Part shown: one piece after another, positions 16,317-24,384 of the stretch
How positions within the stretch are numbered: the stretch's first letter is position 1
Layout of the letters: each line of letters opens with the position of its first letter
Assembly: GCF_018918005.1 (NCBI RefSeq)
Contig: NZ_JAHLPR010000015.1
Location: 38,137-102,136, forward strand
Direction: 5' to 3'
DNA length: 64,000 bases
DNA from: Paenibacillus sp. MSJ-34
GTDB lineage: Bacteria > Bacillota > Bacilli > Paenibacillales > Paenibacillaceae
The notes under the pieces: model-generated
Database searches by the model: none
What the model saw: only the letters and a program-made list of their open reading frames with translations
Told to the model about the DNA's origin: nothing
Program-made: the position numbers and the translations under genes

Positions 16317-17135
16317 TTAACCTTTCACACTGCCGCTAACGAGACCCGCGACGATATGCTTTTGCGTGAACAAAAACAGGATCAGCACAGGCAATGTAAC
16401 CATACTCGCCATAGCCGCCAAACTCGACCAATCGATTTGCTCGAAAGACATTGAGGAGAACACGGCCGCCGGAAGCGTCTTCGTATTCCGCCCTGCGAGA
16501 ATGACCGGAAATAAAAAGTTATTCCAGGCGTAAATGAACGACAGTATCGAGCTTGCCGCGATGCCTTGGCGTGTCAGAGGGACCATCACTTTCCAGAAAC
16601 ACTTCCACTCGCTGCATCCGTCAATACGGGAAGAATCGTGCAACTCCTTGGGAATTTCCAGAAAGAAACCGATCATCAGCCATATGACCATTGGCAGATT
16701 AATCGTTAATTGCGCCATGATCAGTCCGGCGAACGTATCGCTTAAACGAAGGGTGCGAAACATTAAAAACCAGGGAACCAGAAAACTGATCGACGGGATC
16801 ATTCTCGTTGCCAGAATAGCGACCGAAAGCGATTGCAATTTCCAGCGCACAATGCCGTAAGCGGCCGGCAATCCGATCACCAATCCTGCCAGAACGGTTC
16901 CGATACTGACGATCAACGTATTCAAGACATACTTGATAAAGGGCGTCGTGCCGAATATGTTATCGTACGCGTGGAACGTCGGCGTAAACTGGAAAAAGGT
17001 CGGCGGATACGCAGTGCTGTCCACATCCGATTTGATCGAGACCGAGAACATCCAATAAAAAACGAACAGGCTCGGAATGCTGATCGCGATTGCACAGACG
17101 AACAACAGCATCGATCTTCTTTTCTCTTTGCCCAT
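16317..17135 (-). CDS. Carbohydrate ABC transporter permease (MalG type)
   Basis: This 272-residue inner-membrane permease has about six membrane helices and the cytoplasmic EAA loop (E-L-H-D-S-S-R-I-D-G-C-S-E-W-K-C-F-W-K) that docks the ATPase. It belongs to the CUT1 sugar importer group. The ATG at 17135 overlaps the upstream permease stop by one base (TGATG), a translational-coupling arrangement; the in-frame ATG at 17144 is less likely. No ATPase gene is nearby, so it probably shares a housekeeping MsmX-like ATPase, as many Bacillota sugar importers do. Confidence 0.88.
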   Translation of the reverse strand: MGKEKRRSMLLFVCAIAISIPSLFVFYWMFSVSIKSDVDSTAYPPTFFQFTPTFHAYDNIFGTTPFIKYVLNTLIVSIGTVLAGLVIGLPAAYGIVRWKLQSLSVAILATRMIPSISFLVPWFLMFRTLRLSDTFAGLIMAQLTINLPMVIWLMIGFFLEIPKELHDSSRIDGCSEWKCFWKVMVPLTRQGIAASSILSFIYAWNNFLFPVILAGRNTKTLPAAVFSSMSFEQIDWSSLAAMASMVTLPVLILFLFTQKHIVAGLVSGSVKG

Positions 17136-18064
17136 CACTTCCATTCCACCTTTCTGTTCCTAATAAAGAACCATGCAATGGCCATCACGATGAAGAAGAA
17201 AATGACGATCTGCGCCGAAGCGTAACCGGTGTTGTAGTAAGTGAACGCTTGATTGTACAATAAAATGTTCAGCGTGGTTGAAGACAGCCCGGGTCCTCCC
17301 TGCGTCATGACGTAGATTACGTCGAACGTTTTGAGCGCATCATTCAGGCGAAAGACGATAGCCGAAGCAATGAAAGGCCATAACAACGGCATCGTAATAT
17401 GGACGAACCGTTTCCATGCGGAAGCCCCGTCGATTTTGGCGGATTCGTAAACGTCGGACGGCAAGCTGGCGAGGCCCGCAAGGGCGATGATCATCAATAA
17501 GGGCGTCCATTGCCATGTATCGATTAAAGCCAGAGCGGGTATTACCGTACTCTCGCTATAAGTCCACAGCGACTTGGGAAGCCCAAATTGTTCCAACAAA
17601 TAATTGGCCACGCCCAGATCGGGGTTATAAATCATTACGAAGATTAATGCGATAGATACGGGAGTCGCCGCCATCGGCATAATGGCCAATGTACGCAAAA
17701 TGCCTCTTCCGAAAAATTTCGCATTATACAAAAGCGCCAGCCCGATTCCGAGCACCGTTTGGAACAACAGGGCCAAAGCCGTAAAGTAAAGGGTCACTCT
17801 GAGCGAATACCAAAAACTCATATCCTTGAAAAGCTTGATATAATTGTCCAGGCCGATAAATTGGGCAGCCGAAATATTCGTCAGTTTCGTATCGTGAAAG
17901 CTCTGCCAGACCGTATAAGCAACCGGAAAAATGAGCAGCAGCGTAAGAAACAAGACGGCGGGAACCATAAACGTATATTTATAGAGTCTTTCTTTGCGGG
18001 CTTCGGAAGGAGCCCTTACATTGACATTTTTCTTAAAAGTGCGAACAAGCGCCGGATTCCTCAT
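17135..18064 (-). CDS. Carbohydrate ABC transporter permease (MalF/UgpA type)
   Basis: A 309-residue membrane permease with a cytoplasmic N-terminus rich in Arg/Lys, six hydrophobic segments and the EAA loop (D-V-Y-E-S-A-K-I-D-G-A-S-A-W-K-R-F) near residue 215, plus the typical T-Q-G-G-P motif. AGGAGG lies 6 bases before the ATG at 18064. It is the first gene of the five-gene minus-strand operon (two permeases, aldolase, dhaK, dhaL) and is divergent from the response regulator. The 174-base divergent gap carries the proposed regulator site. Confidence 0.9.
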   Translation of the reverse strand: MRNPALVRTFKKNVNVRAPSEARKERLYKYTFMVPAVLFLTLLLIFPVAYTVWQSFHDTKLTNISAAQFIGLDNYIKLFKDMSFWYSLRVTLYFTALALLFQTVLGIGLALLYNAKFFGRGILRTLAIMPMAATPVSIALIFVMIYNPDLGVANYLLEQFGLPKSLWTYSESTVIPALALIDTWQWTPLLMIIALAGLASLPSDVYESAKIDGASAWKRFVHITMPLLWPFIASAIVFRLNDALKTFDVIYVMTQGGPGLSSTTLNILLYNQAFTYYNTGYASAQIVIFFFIVMAIAWFFIRNRKVEWK

Positions 18065-18185
18065 TGCTTTCCTCCTGATATCATTGTCGTCTCATCCCGC
18101 GAACGATCCTGCATATTGCCTCGTTCATCGTTTAGATATAGTATAGAAAATAAGTTTTCGGAGGGTAATGAGTTAAAATTTGCTC

Positions 18186-18203
18186 TTATGTGTCTTATTT
18201 TTG
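18186..18203 (+). promoter_or_regulatory. Candidate regulator site, copy 1 (TTATGTGTCTTATTTTTG)
   Basis: These 18 bases differ at one position from 23206-23223, upstream of the binding-protein gene of the same system. Similarity extends a few bases on each side. It lies 35 bases before the response-regulator start and about 120 bases before the divergent permease. It contains two CTTAT steps about 10 bases apart, a spacing usual for AraC-type direct-repeat sites. Confidence 0.5.
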
Positions 18204-18238
18204 TATCCGCATACATTTTCGGCAAGAGGTGATCTGCA

Positions 18239-19735
18239 GTGGTTCGCATGATGATAGTAGAAGACCAGGCCTGGACGAGAAAAGGGTTGTTGCAATTAAT
18301 CGATCGCGATCATCTGGGCATCGAATCGATCGAGGAAACGGAAAACGGGATCGAAGCCTACGAACGAATCAAGCAAGGAGGAATTCAACTGCTGCTGACG
18401 GACATTCGCATGCCCGGCATGGACGGTTTGGAGCTTTCCCGTTTAGTGCGGGAACAGTTTCCCGAAATGAAAGTTGTCATCTTGAGCGGTCATAACGAAT
18501 TCGAATATGCGCAAAAAGCGCTGCGATATCAAGTCAGGGACTACTTGCTCAAACCGGTCCAATCGACCCTGCTGCATCAGACCTTGGAAAAAGTCATCGA
18601 TGAGTTGAACGACGGCAAAGAACGGGAAATTCATCTCTATCGCATGATTTTGCGTCAACTGCTGGAAGGGAATCCGCTGGAGGATACGGATCCGATCGGC
18701 ATTTTTTCGGAGGCCTTCGGCCACTCCCGAAAGCGGATCGTTCGGCTCCGCATCGAACCGTTCGTTCGAACCGAAGAATATTTGCGGCTTGCGAAACAAG
18801 CATTCAAGCCGTACGGGATTCATGCTATCCCTTTGCCCGCGGAAGACGAATCGATCATCTTTCTATCTGTCGAAGGGACTTTTGCCGATCGTACGCTTAA
18901 AGCCATATTTACAGAAATCTCGGATAAGCTCCAAGGCTGCACTATTCGGGTCGGATTAGGCCAGTGGTTCCATAACGCAGACCATGCCTGGATTTCGGAT
19001 CTGGAGAGCGTACTGGCTTTGCAGCTTTGCGAATCGAACGGTTTCTGCGAGTATCGGGAATCGCTATTTGTCGACGCGTCCCATGAAACGATCGGGATCC
19101 AAGATCTATGGACGTCACTCCGGCAACAGGATCAAATTAAGATGAATCATTGGCTATTGCAATGGTTTCCGGAGAATAGTCCGCAAGCCCAGACCCGCTT
19201 TCGCTGCGCTTTATTAATTAAATCGATGCTGCAGCGGCTCGAAGACGAAATCGGCGATTCGTTGGACTACTATTCGCTAATCAAGAGATTGAAGTTTATT
19301 ATGAAATCGACAACCCATTCCGAGCGGGAAATGGTGCAGTGGGTGACTGAGACGTTCCGCCGCGCCTATGACACGATGATGAACAACGAAACGAAGCAAG
19401 GGAAGCAAATTGTGGGGTGGTGCCAAGCCTACATCATGAACCATTTGAACGATGAGATTCATCTCTCCCATTTGGCGGAAAAGGTTCACTTCAGCGCCAG
19501 CCACTTGAGCAATTTATTCAAGCAATTTACAGGCAAAAATTACATCGATTTCGTGACGGATTTGAAAATCAACAGAGCTTTAAGCTATTTGGAAGAGTCC
19601 AACATGAAAATTAATGAAATCGCTTCCGAATTAGGGTACTCCGACAGCCGCTATTTCAGCAAATTATTCCGTAGAATAGTAGGGCTTACGCCATCCGAAT
19701 ACAGGAATAATCTAGGAATAGAAAAGAGGAGATAA
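18239..19735 (+). CDS. YesN-type response regulator (receiver plus AraC HTH)
   Basis: This 498-residue two-component regulator has an N-terminal receiver (residues 4-122) with acidic pair E-D at 8-9, phospho-acceptor D55 in L-L-T-D-I-R-M-P-G-M-D-G and the conserved lysine in Y-L-L-K-P-V. The middle is a variable helical region. The C-terminal 100 residues form an AraC/XylS double HTH (H-L-S-H-L-A-E-K-V-H-F-S-A-S-H-L-S-N-L-F-K and G-Y-S-D-S-R-Y-F-S-K-L-F-R-R). The GTG at 18239 follows AGAGGTGA. It forms an operon with the YesM-type kinase, whose ATG lies 3 bases after its stop, and is expected to activate the neighbouring sugar-import genes. Confidence 0.92.
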   Translation: MVRMMIVEDQAWTRKGLLQLIDRDHLGIESIEETENGIEAYERIKQGGIQLLLTDIRMPGMDGLELSRLVREQFPEMKVVILSGHNEFEYAQKALRYQVRDYLLKPVQSTLLHQTLEKVIDELNDGKEREIHLYRMILRQLLEGNPLEDTDPIGIFSEAFGHSRKRIVRLRIEPFVRTEEYLRLAKQAFKPYGIHAIPLPAEDESIIFLSVEGTFADRTLKAIFTEISDKLQGCTIRVGLGQWFHNADHAWISDLESVLALQLCESNGFCEYRESLFVDASHETIGIQDLWTSLRQQDQIKMNHWLLQWFPENSPQAQTRFRCALLIKSMLQRLEDEIGDSLDYYSLIKRLKFIMKSTTHSEREMVQWVTETFRRAYDTMMNNETKQGKQIVGWCQAYIMNHLNDEIHLSHLAEKVHFSASHLSNLFKQFTGKNYIDFVTDLKINRALSYLEESNMKINEIASELGYSDSRYFSKLFRRIVGLTPSEYRNNLGIEKRR

Positions 19736-19738
19736 GAT

Positions 19739-21556
19739 ATGGCTCCTCTCCATGAAAATCGGTTTTTCCGCCGCTATTACAAAGTAAGCTTGAAAAGCAA
19801 ATTTATCGTAACGAATCTGTTGGTCGTTTTTATACCGATTCTCATTATCGGCACGCTATTTTATAACTACACATCCAAAGTCATCCAAAGCGAGGCAACC
19901 GCTTATAAAAAAAATATCGTAAAGCTGATGGGACAACATGTGGACAATTACATTTTTCAATTAAAACAATTGACATATTCCTTCTACCAAACAGATGTGC
20001 AAAAAATATTGCCCGATTTTCCCGATGGCATGGTGGCTCGGTATAATTACAATGACAAACTGTTTTCTTATCTTTACGCAAGCTCTCATTTCACCGGAAT
20101 TGAGGGAAGTTTTGAAAGCGCTGTATTTATTCGTCCTGACGGAACGTATCATCAAACGGGAATTAACGTCATTCAACCGGATTTTGACTTTGGAGAGATG
20201 CCCTGGTACCGGGAGGCTTCAAATTCTACTGGTAAGATTAATATTTATACCAATAATTCAAGGCCTTACTTGGTCATTCCTCCAAACGATTTGTCAATAT
20301 CCATCGTTCGAAACATTTACAGCATATACGGCGACGGGAATTTGGGGGTTCTCTTGATCGACATTCCCCTCAGTCAAATTAATAAATTATTCAGCCAATT
20401 CGAACTAAAAACGGAGGACAATATTTATTTGATCGACCGGGACGGGCGCGTTCTTTTCAGCAGCATCGACGACACGATGGCCGGCAAGCAGTTAGATTCG
20501 GTTTATTATGATTGGATCGGCGGAGAATTTTCGGGGAATCGAATTATTAATATTAATAACGAGCGTATTCTCGTTACATACTACGCAACGTCAAATACGG
20601 ACTGGAAGATGATCAGCATCGATCGCATGGCCGACTTGAAAGCGACGCTCCTTTCCTTAAAGAACCGGGCCATTCTCTTGGCTGCGATTGCGTTAGCGGT
20701 CGGGGTTTTTATAGCATGGTTTTTCTCGTCCCATATTACAAGAGCGATCTCCTTTTTGCAGATGCGAATGAGAAAGTTTCAAGAGGGCGATTTCAACACG
20801 CGAATTCGTTGGGTTCGTCAAGACGAAATCGGCAAACTGGGTGAAAGCTTCAATGAGATGGCTTATCGCATCAACGATTTGATCCAGCATAATTATGTGA
20901 TCCAAATTAAAAATCGCGAGGCGCAGTTTAAAGCGCTGCAAGCGCAAATCAACCCGCACTTTTTGTACAATACGCTTGATTCCATAAGCAATATTTCGTT
21001 AGTACAAAACGTCCCTTTAGTCGGCGAAATTTCGAACCAACTCGCCGATATGCTGCGGTATTCCATTTCAAATACAGGACCGGTCGTTACGCTTCGAGAA
21101 GAATTGGATCATGTCCAAGCCTATCTTTCCATTCAAAATATACGGTATACAAATAAATTTCATATCATCTGGGATATTCACCCCGAGGCGCTCGATTTCA
21201 ACGTGATCAAATTAACGCTCCAGCCTATCGTGGAAAATGCGATATATCATGGCTTGGAAATGAAAATGGGACAGGGAACGTTGCGTATAACTGCGGAAAT
21301 CGAAAACGATCGTTTCATTATTGATGTTGTCGATAACGGACTGGGAATTCCCGCTGCGAAGTTGGAACAATTGCAGGAAAAATTAAAAAGTCCGGTGAGC
21401 TTGGCTTCAGAGGGACGGCAATCCGAAGGGATCGGACTTGTTAATGTTCAGGAGAGAATCCGCTTGCAGTTTGGCGATTCATTCGGCCTGCAGCTTCAAA
21501 GCGGCGAACAAGGCACCAGCGTAAAGATGGTTTTGCCCATCGAAAAAGTGACCTAA
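19739..21556 (+). CDS. YesM-type sensor histidine kinase
   Basis: A 605-residue membrane kinase. TM1 is at about residues 21-43, then a roughly 260-residue extracellular sensor (probable dCache), TM2 near 306-330, HAMP, and a LytS/YesM-type His_kinase domain with the phospho-accepting histidine in Q-I-N-P-H-F-L-Y-N-T-L-D (about residue 406). The ATP-binding domain shows Q-P-I-V-E-N-A-I-Y-H-G, D-N-G-L-G-I-P and S-E-G-I-G-L-V-N-V. GAGGAG overlaps the end of the regulator gene, indicating coupled translation. A hairpin with T-rich 3' side follows at 21544-21572 and is shared with the convergent binding-protein gene. Confidence 0.92.
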   Translation: MAPLHENRFFRRYYKVSLKSKFIVTNLLVVFIPILIIGTLFYNYTSKVIQSEATAYKKNIVKLMGQHVDNYIFQLKQLTYSFYQTDVQKILPDFPDGMVARYNYNDKLFSYLYASSHFTGIEGSFESAVFIRPDGTYHQTGINVIQPDFDFGEMPWYREASNSTGKINIYTNNSRPYLVIPPNDLSISIVRNIYSIYGDGNLGVLLIDIPLSQINKLFSQFELKTEDNIYLIDRDGRVLFSSIDDTMAGKQLDSVYYDWIGGEFSGNRIININNERILVTYYATSNTDWKMISIDRMADLKATLLSLKNRAILLAAIALAVGVFIAWFFSSHITRAISFLQMRMRKFQEGDFNTRIRWVRQDEIGKLGESFNEMAYRINDLIQHNYVIQIKNREAQFKALQAQINPHFLYNTLDSISNISLVQNVPLVGEISNQLADMLRYSISNTGPVVTLREELDHVQAYLSIQNIRYTNKFHIIWDIHPEALDFNVIKLTLQPIVENAIYHGLEMKMGQGTLRITAEIENDRFIIDVVDNGLGIPAAKLEQLQEKLKSPVSLASEGRQSEGIGLVNVQERIRLQFGDSFGLQLQSGEQGTSVKMVLPIEKVT

Positions 21557-21572
21557 AAAATAGGTCACTTTT
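21544..21572. terminator. Bidirectional terminator between kinase and binding-protein genes
   Basis: AAAAGTGACCT (21544-21554) pairs perfectly with AGGTCACTTTT (21562-21572), with T-rich sequence following on the plus strand and the A-rich arm giving U residues on the minus strand. Confidence 0.75.
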
Positions 21573-21589
21573 CATTTATTAACTACTTA

Positions 21590-22963
21590 TTATTTTTGAT
21601 TTTTCATCAATTCCTCGACACTTTTCTGCGCTCTTTCCATTACGGTCCGGACGTCTTCCCCTCCGATCGCCGCCTGAATCTCGATGCCGACGAGGTCGCG
21701 GTACTCTTGTACCGGCTTAATGTTAGGCAACGGATTCGGCTCCGCAACCTTCAACGTTTCTTCGACCGCGTGAATCCAATCTTGCGGCATCTTGGCATTG
21801 TTCTTGAATTCTTCATCCTGCCAAGCGGACGTTCGGGTCGTGGCGATGCCGTTCTGCTGCGCCCTAATGGTCATTTCTTTACTCGTTGCCCATTGAATAA
21901 AGTACCAGGCGGCTTCTTTATTTCCCGAACCGCTGCTGATGGCTACGGCCGTCAAGCTGTTATTCGTGTCGCGGATCCCGGTTACTTCATCTTTAGGCAA
22001 CACGGTATAGCCAACTTTGCCGACAACTTTCGATTTTGACGGATCTTCGAATTGGGTCGCAAAGTTGGCCCCTTCGAACGTCATAGCGGCATTGCCTTGG
22101 GAGAAGATCGATATCGCTTCGTTCCAGTTGAAATTTACCACTCCCGGAGGTCCGAAATCCTTCAACATGCCTGCATACCATTCCGTCGCGCGGATCGATT
22201 CTTCCGAATTTAACAAAGGAGTTGTTTGGTCCTCCGCGAAGAATTTCCCGCCCATCGAACGAAGTACCGGCCCCCAGTTATATACGTTGGCATTCCGCAA
22301 ACCGCGATTCACATATCCGTAAACCTCGGGAGGATTATGAAGCTTCTGGGCGGCCTCCCGCACTTCTTGCCAGGTCGTCGGCGGTTGTATATCGGCCTGT
22401 TCCAGCAAGTCTTTGCGGTAGTAAAAAAGGATCGGATTGATATCCATAGGCAAGCTCGTTATAAAATCGTCCACAGCGATACTTTTGCGCGACCCTTCAA
22501 AAAAGTCTTCGAAATCGTATTCCGCGGCCGTCAACTTCGGATTATCCAAATACGGTTTTAAATTCTCGTACCATCCGGCAAAATGATATATATTTTTTTC
22601 GACATGAAGTCCCGTCATGAAAGCGTCGATTTCACGCCCTCCCGCCGCCATTTCCACCGCGATTTTTTGCCGCGCCTGCTGCTCCGGTATAATTTCTATA
22701 TCCACTTTGATCCCCGTTTTGTCAACAAACTCATTCACATTTTTATCGATAAATTCCGACCAAGGATGTTTGTTGAATAGAACACGCAACGTTTTCCCTT
22801 CATACGCCCGCCAGTTTACCTCGGCTGCACCCGCCGATTCGGCCGTTTGAGCCAAGCCGTTATTTGACGAATTGACGGATTCGCTTGCGGGTTTGGTCGA
22901 ACAAGCCGCCACGGACATAAACATTACCGTCGTTAATACGGCAGCTGCCATTTTTTTGATCAT
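21590..22963 (-). CDS. Extracellular sugar-binding lipoprotein of an ABC importer
   Basis: A 457-residue solute-binding protein of the carbohydrate (SBP family 1) class. A signal peptide ends in the lipobox S-V-A-A-C (cysteine about residue 21), anchoring it to the membrane. The mature domain has typical features: W-S-E-F-I-D-K-N-V, A-A-G-G-R-E-I-D-A-F-M, F-Y-Y-R-K-D-L-L and W-Y-F-I-Q-W-A-T-S-K-E. The ATG at 22963 follows GGAGGGG; the upstream ATG at 22981 overlaps that site. It is separated from its permeases by the kinase-regulator pair, and shares the candidate operator motif with them. The ligand is not deducible. Confidence 0.9.
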   Translation of the reverse strand: MIKKMAAAVLTTVMFMSVAACSTKPASESVNSSNNGLAQTAESAGAAEVNWRAYEGKTLRVLFNKHPWSEFIDKNVNEFVDKTGIKVDIEIIPEQQARQKIAVEMAAGGREIDAFMTGLHVEKNIYHFAGWYENLKPYLDNPKLTAAEYDFEDFFEGSRKSIAVDDFITSLPMDINPILFYYRKDLLEQADIQPPTTWQEVREAAQKLHNPPEVYGYVNRGLRNANVYNWGPVLRSMGGKFFAEDQTTPLLNSEESIRATEWYAGMLKDFGPPGVVNFNWNEAISIFSQGNAAMTFEGANFATQFEDPSKSKVVGKVGYTVLPKDEVTGIRDTNNSLTAVAISSGSGNKEAAWYFIQWATSKEMTIRAQQNGIATTRTSAWQDEEFKNNAKMPQDWIHAVEETLKVAEPNPLPNIKPVQEYRDLVGIEIQAAIGGEDVRTVMERAQKSVEELMKNQK

Positions 22964-23205
22964 CGATTTCCCCTCCATCAATATGACTACAGATTGTGCG
23001 AAATTTTGTATACGCTTTCAAACCAAAAAGCGGGACTCCCGCTCCACAGCGGAGTACAAATGACGATATATGCTTCTTCTCCTCCTCTCGCAATGAGATT
23101 CTGGATGAACTCGGCAACCTGCTTGCAAGCCTTCTCGTACATCCAGTTTGTTGTAGCCCATTATAAGCAAAAAGAAACATCGCGTTAAGGAGAAAAACTT
23201 TGGCG

Positions 23206-23223
23206 TTATGTGGCTTATTTTTG
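23206..23223 (+). promoter_or_regulatory. Candidate regulator site, copy 2 (TTATGTGGCTTATTTTTG)
   Basis: This differs from 18186-18203 by one base. It is about 240 bases upstream of the binding-protein start, in the opposite orientation relative to that gene, and about 45 bases upstream of the possible -10 at 23158-23163. Confidence 0.45.
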
Positions 23224-23256
23224 CACCGTCTGTCGCTTTTGATGTCACTAGTCAGA

Positions 23257-23302
23257 GCGGCCGCAGCAAGAAACGAGTGGGGCAAGTATCAATTTGCGAC
23301 TG
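23257..23302 (+). repeat. Duplicated fragment of the LOG gene 3' end
   Basis: AGCGGCCGCAGCAAGAAA followed by AGTGGGGCAAGTA matches 12834-12881, the last codons of the LOG gene and its first downstream bases. Here it is joined directly to the family B element, whereas at the original site about 480 bases with a family C element lie between them. Confidence 0.7.
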
Positions 23303-23303
23303 C

Positions 23304-23487
23304 CATTGGATTTTGTCCAATGAAAATCCGCACCACCCCCTGAGAAACCGCTTTCCATTGGAATTCATCCAACGGAAAGCTTTTTTTCTCCCGATTTTCC
23401 TCGTCTGAGTCGAATTTCATTGGATGAAATCCAATCAAATGACATTCCAGCTACGGAACAGCAAGATTCCATTGGATGAAATCCAAC
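23304..23487 (+). repeat. Four-palindrome element (family B), copy 3
   Basis: Nearly identical to 13373-13556, with palindromes starting at 23304, 23356, 23418 and 23470 (intervals 52, 62, 52). The third palindrome has TCCAATC instead of TCCAATG at its edge. Confidence 0.8.
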
Positions 23488-23574
23488 TGAACGTACGTTA
23501 TCGCCTCATGAACAGATGGTTCGTGCCGAATATTACGGTACCTAATGGAAAACGATAAGTACGAGGTGAGACGA

Positions 23575-24012
23575 ATGGATCAGGTTATTGATAAATTGAA
23601 CGAGTTTCTGAAAGGCAACCATATGGCCATCCATGCCTATGAGGAATATATTCAACGCGTGAAAGACGGCGACGCCAAGAAGCTATTCCAGCGTATCCAA
23701 CAGGAGCATAAACGGCATGCCATCCTATTGGCTGAAAGAATACAAAATTTAGGCGGCGTGCCTGTAGACGGCGTCGGATTGAAAGGCGCTGCGATAGAAT
23801 TGATGAAAAAATTGCAAGGGGCAAGCGACGATACGTTCTCGATTCTTCAGGATGCGGCAAAGGGAGAAGAAGTAGGCATCAAAATAGGCAAGGAAGTCGT
23901 GAAAGGCGATCTCGATCCCGAGAGCCTTGCAATGGTGAAACGTATTTTGGATGCCGACCAAAATCACGTCGAGGCTTTGCATGCCCAACTGCAAAATCCG
24001 TCGCCACTATAG
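23575..24012 (+). CDS. PA2169/DUF2383-type four-helix-bundle protein
   Basis: This 145-residue, almost entirely helical protein resembles ferritin-like DUF2383 proteins: A-I-H-A-Y-E-E-Y-I, F-Q-R-I-Q-Q-E-H-K-R-H-A and a final D-Q-N-H-V-E-A-L. The E/H residues on the helices could form a metal site, but the family function is not established. The ATG at 23575 follows GAGGTGAG; an upstream in-frame ATG at 23545 lacks a site. It is monocistronic and has no recognised partner. Confidence 0.75.
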   Translation: MDQVIDKLNEFLKGNHMAIHAYEEYIQRVKDGDAKKLFQRIQQEHKRHAILLAERIQNLGGVPVDGVGLKGAAIELMKKLQGASDDTFSILQDAAKGEEVGIKIGKEVVKGDLDPESLAMVKRILDADQNHVEALHAQLQNPSPL

Positions 24013-24136
24013 GCGCCTTCCTGTTGCAGAACAGACTTTGGCGGTTATTCGGGTCGGAGAATGCTTTTTAAGGAACGGGACGCGCATGGAACCGTATTAC
24101 TATGTATAACGTTATTTCCGGGAAGGAATGATTCTT

Positions 24137-24340
24137 ATGAAATACGAAGTAAGAGGGATTCCCATTACATGCCCATGTTGCGGTAACGACACGTTTGACA
24201 AAGACTATCGGCAATTGAATTCCAGAGGAGCGACCTTTTTCAACTTGGATTGGGCCAATAAAAACGCTGCGATTCTCGTTTGCCAACGATGCTCGTATAT
24301 TTCATGGTTTATGGCGGATCCGGCAAAGATCGGAAAATGA
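24137..24340 (+). CDS. Small zinc-ribbon protein
   Basis: A 67-residue protein with two CxxC-type knuckles, C12-P-C-C15 and C49-Q-R-C52, spaced as in a zinc ribbon. The segment between them is basic and aromatic. AAGGA lies about 9 bases before ATG 24137; the ATG at 24128 is too close to it. It may bind nucleic acid or a protein partner, but nothing in the sequence fixes a role. A 7-bp-stem GC hairpin follows at 24343-24365. Confidence 0.75.
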   Translation: MKYEVRGIPITCPCCGNDTFDKDYRQLNSRGATFFNLDWANKNAAILVCQRCSYISWFMADPAKIGK

Positions 24341-24342
24341 GA

Positions 24343-24365
24343 GGCCCGGCTTCGATATCCGGGCC
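24343..24365. terminator. GC-rich hairpin between convergent genes
   Basis: GGCCCGG (24343-24349) and CCGGGCC (24359-24365) form a perfect stem with a 9-base loop. U-tracts are weak on both sides, so it is a likely but not certain bidirectional terminator for the zinc-ribbon gene and the TetR operon. Confidence 0.55.
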
Positions 24366-24384
24366 ATAACGCGAAAAATTTTGT

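Larger units (their letters stand above)
22964..23574. other. 611-bp intergenic region with operator copy and repeats
   Basis: It holds the minus-strand leader of the binding-protein gene, the second copy of the regulator motif (23206-23223), a 46-base copy of the LOG-gene 3' end (23257-23302) and the third four-palindrome element (23304-23487). A TATAAT on the minus strand near 23158-23163 may be the -10 of the binding-protein gene, with a long leader. No further gene was found. Confidence 0.6.
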
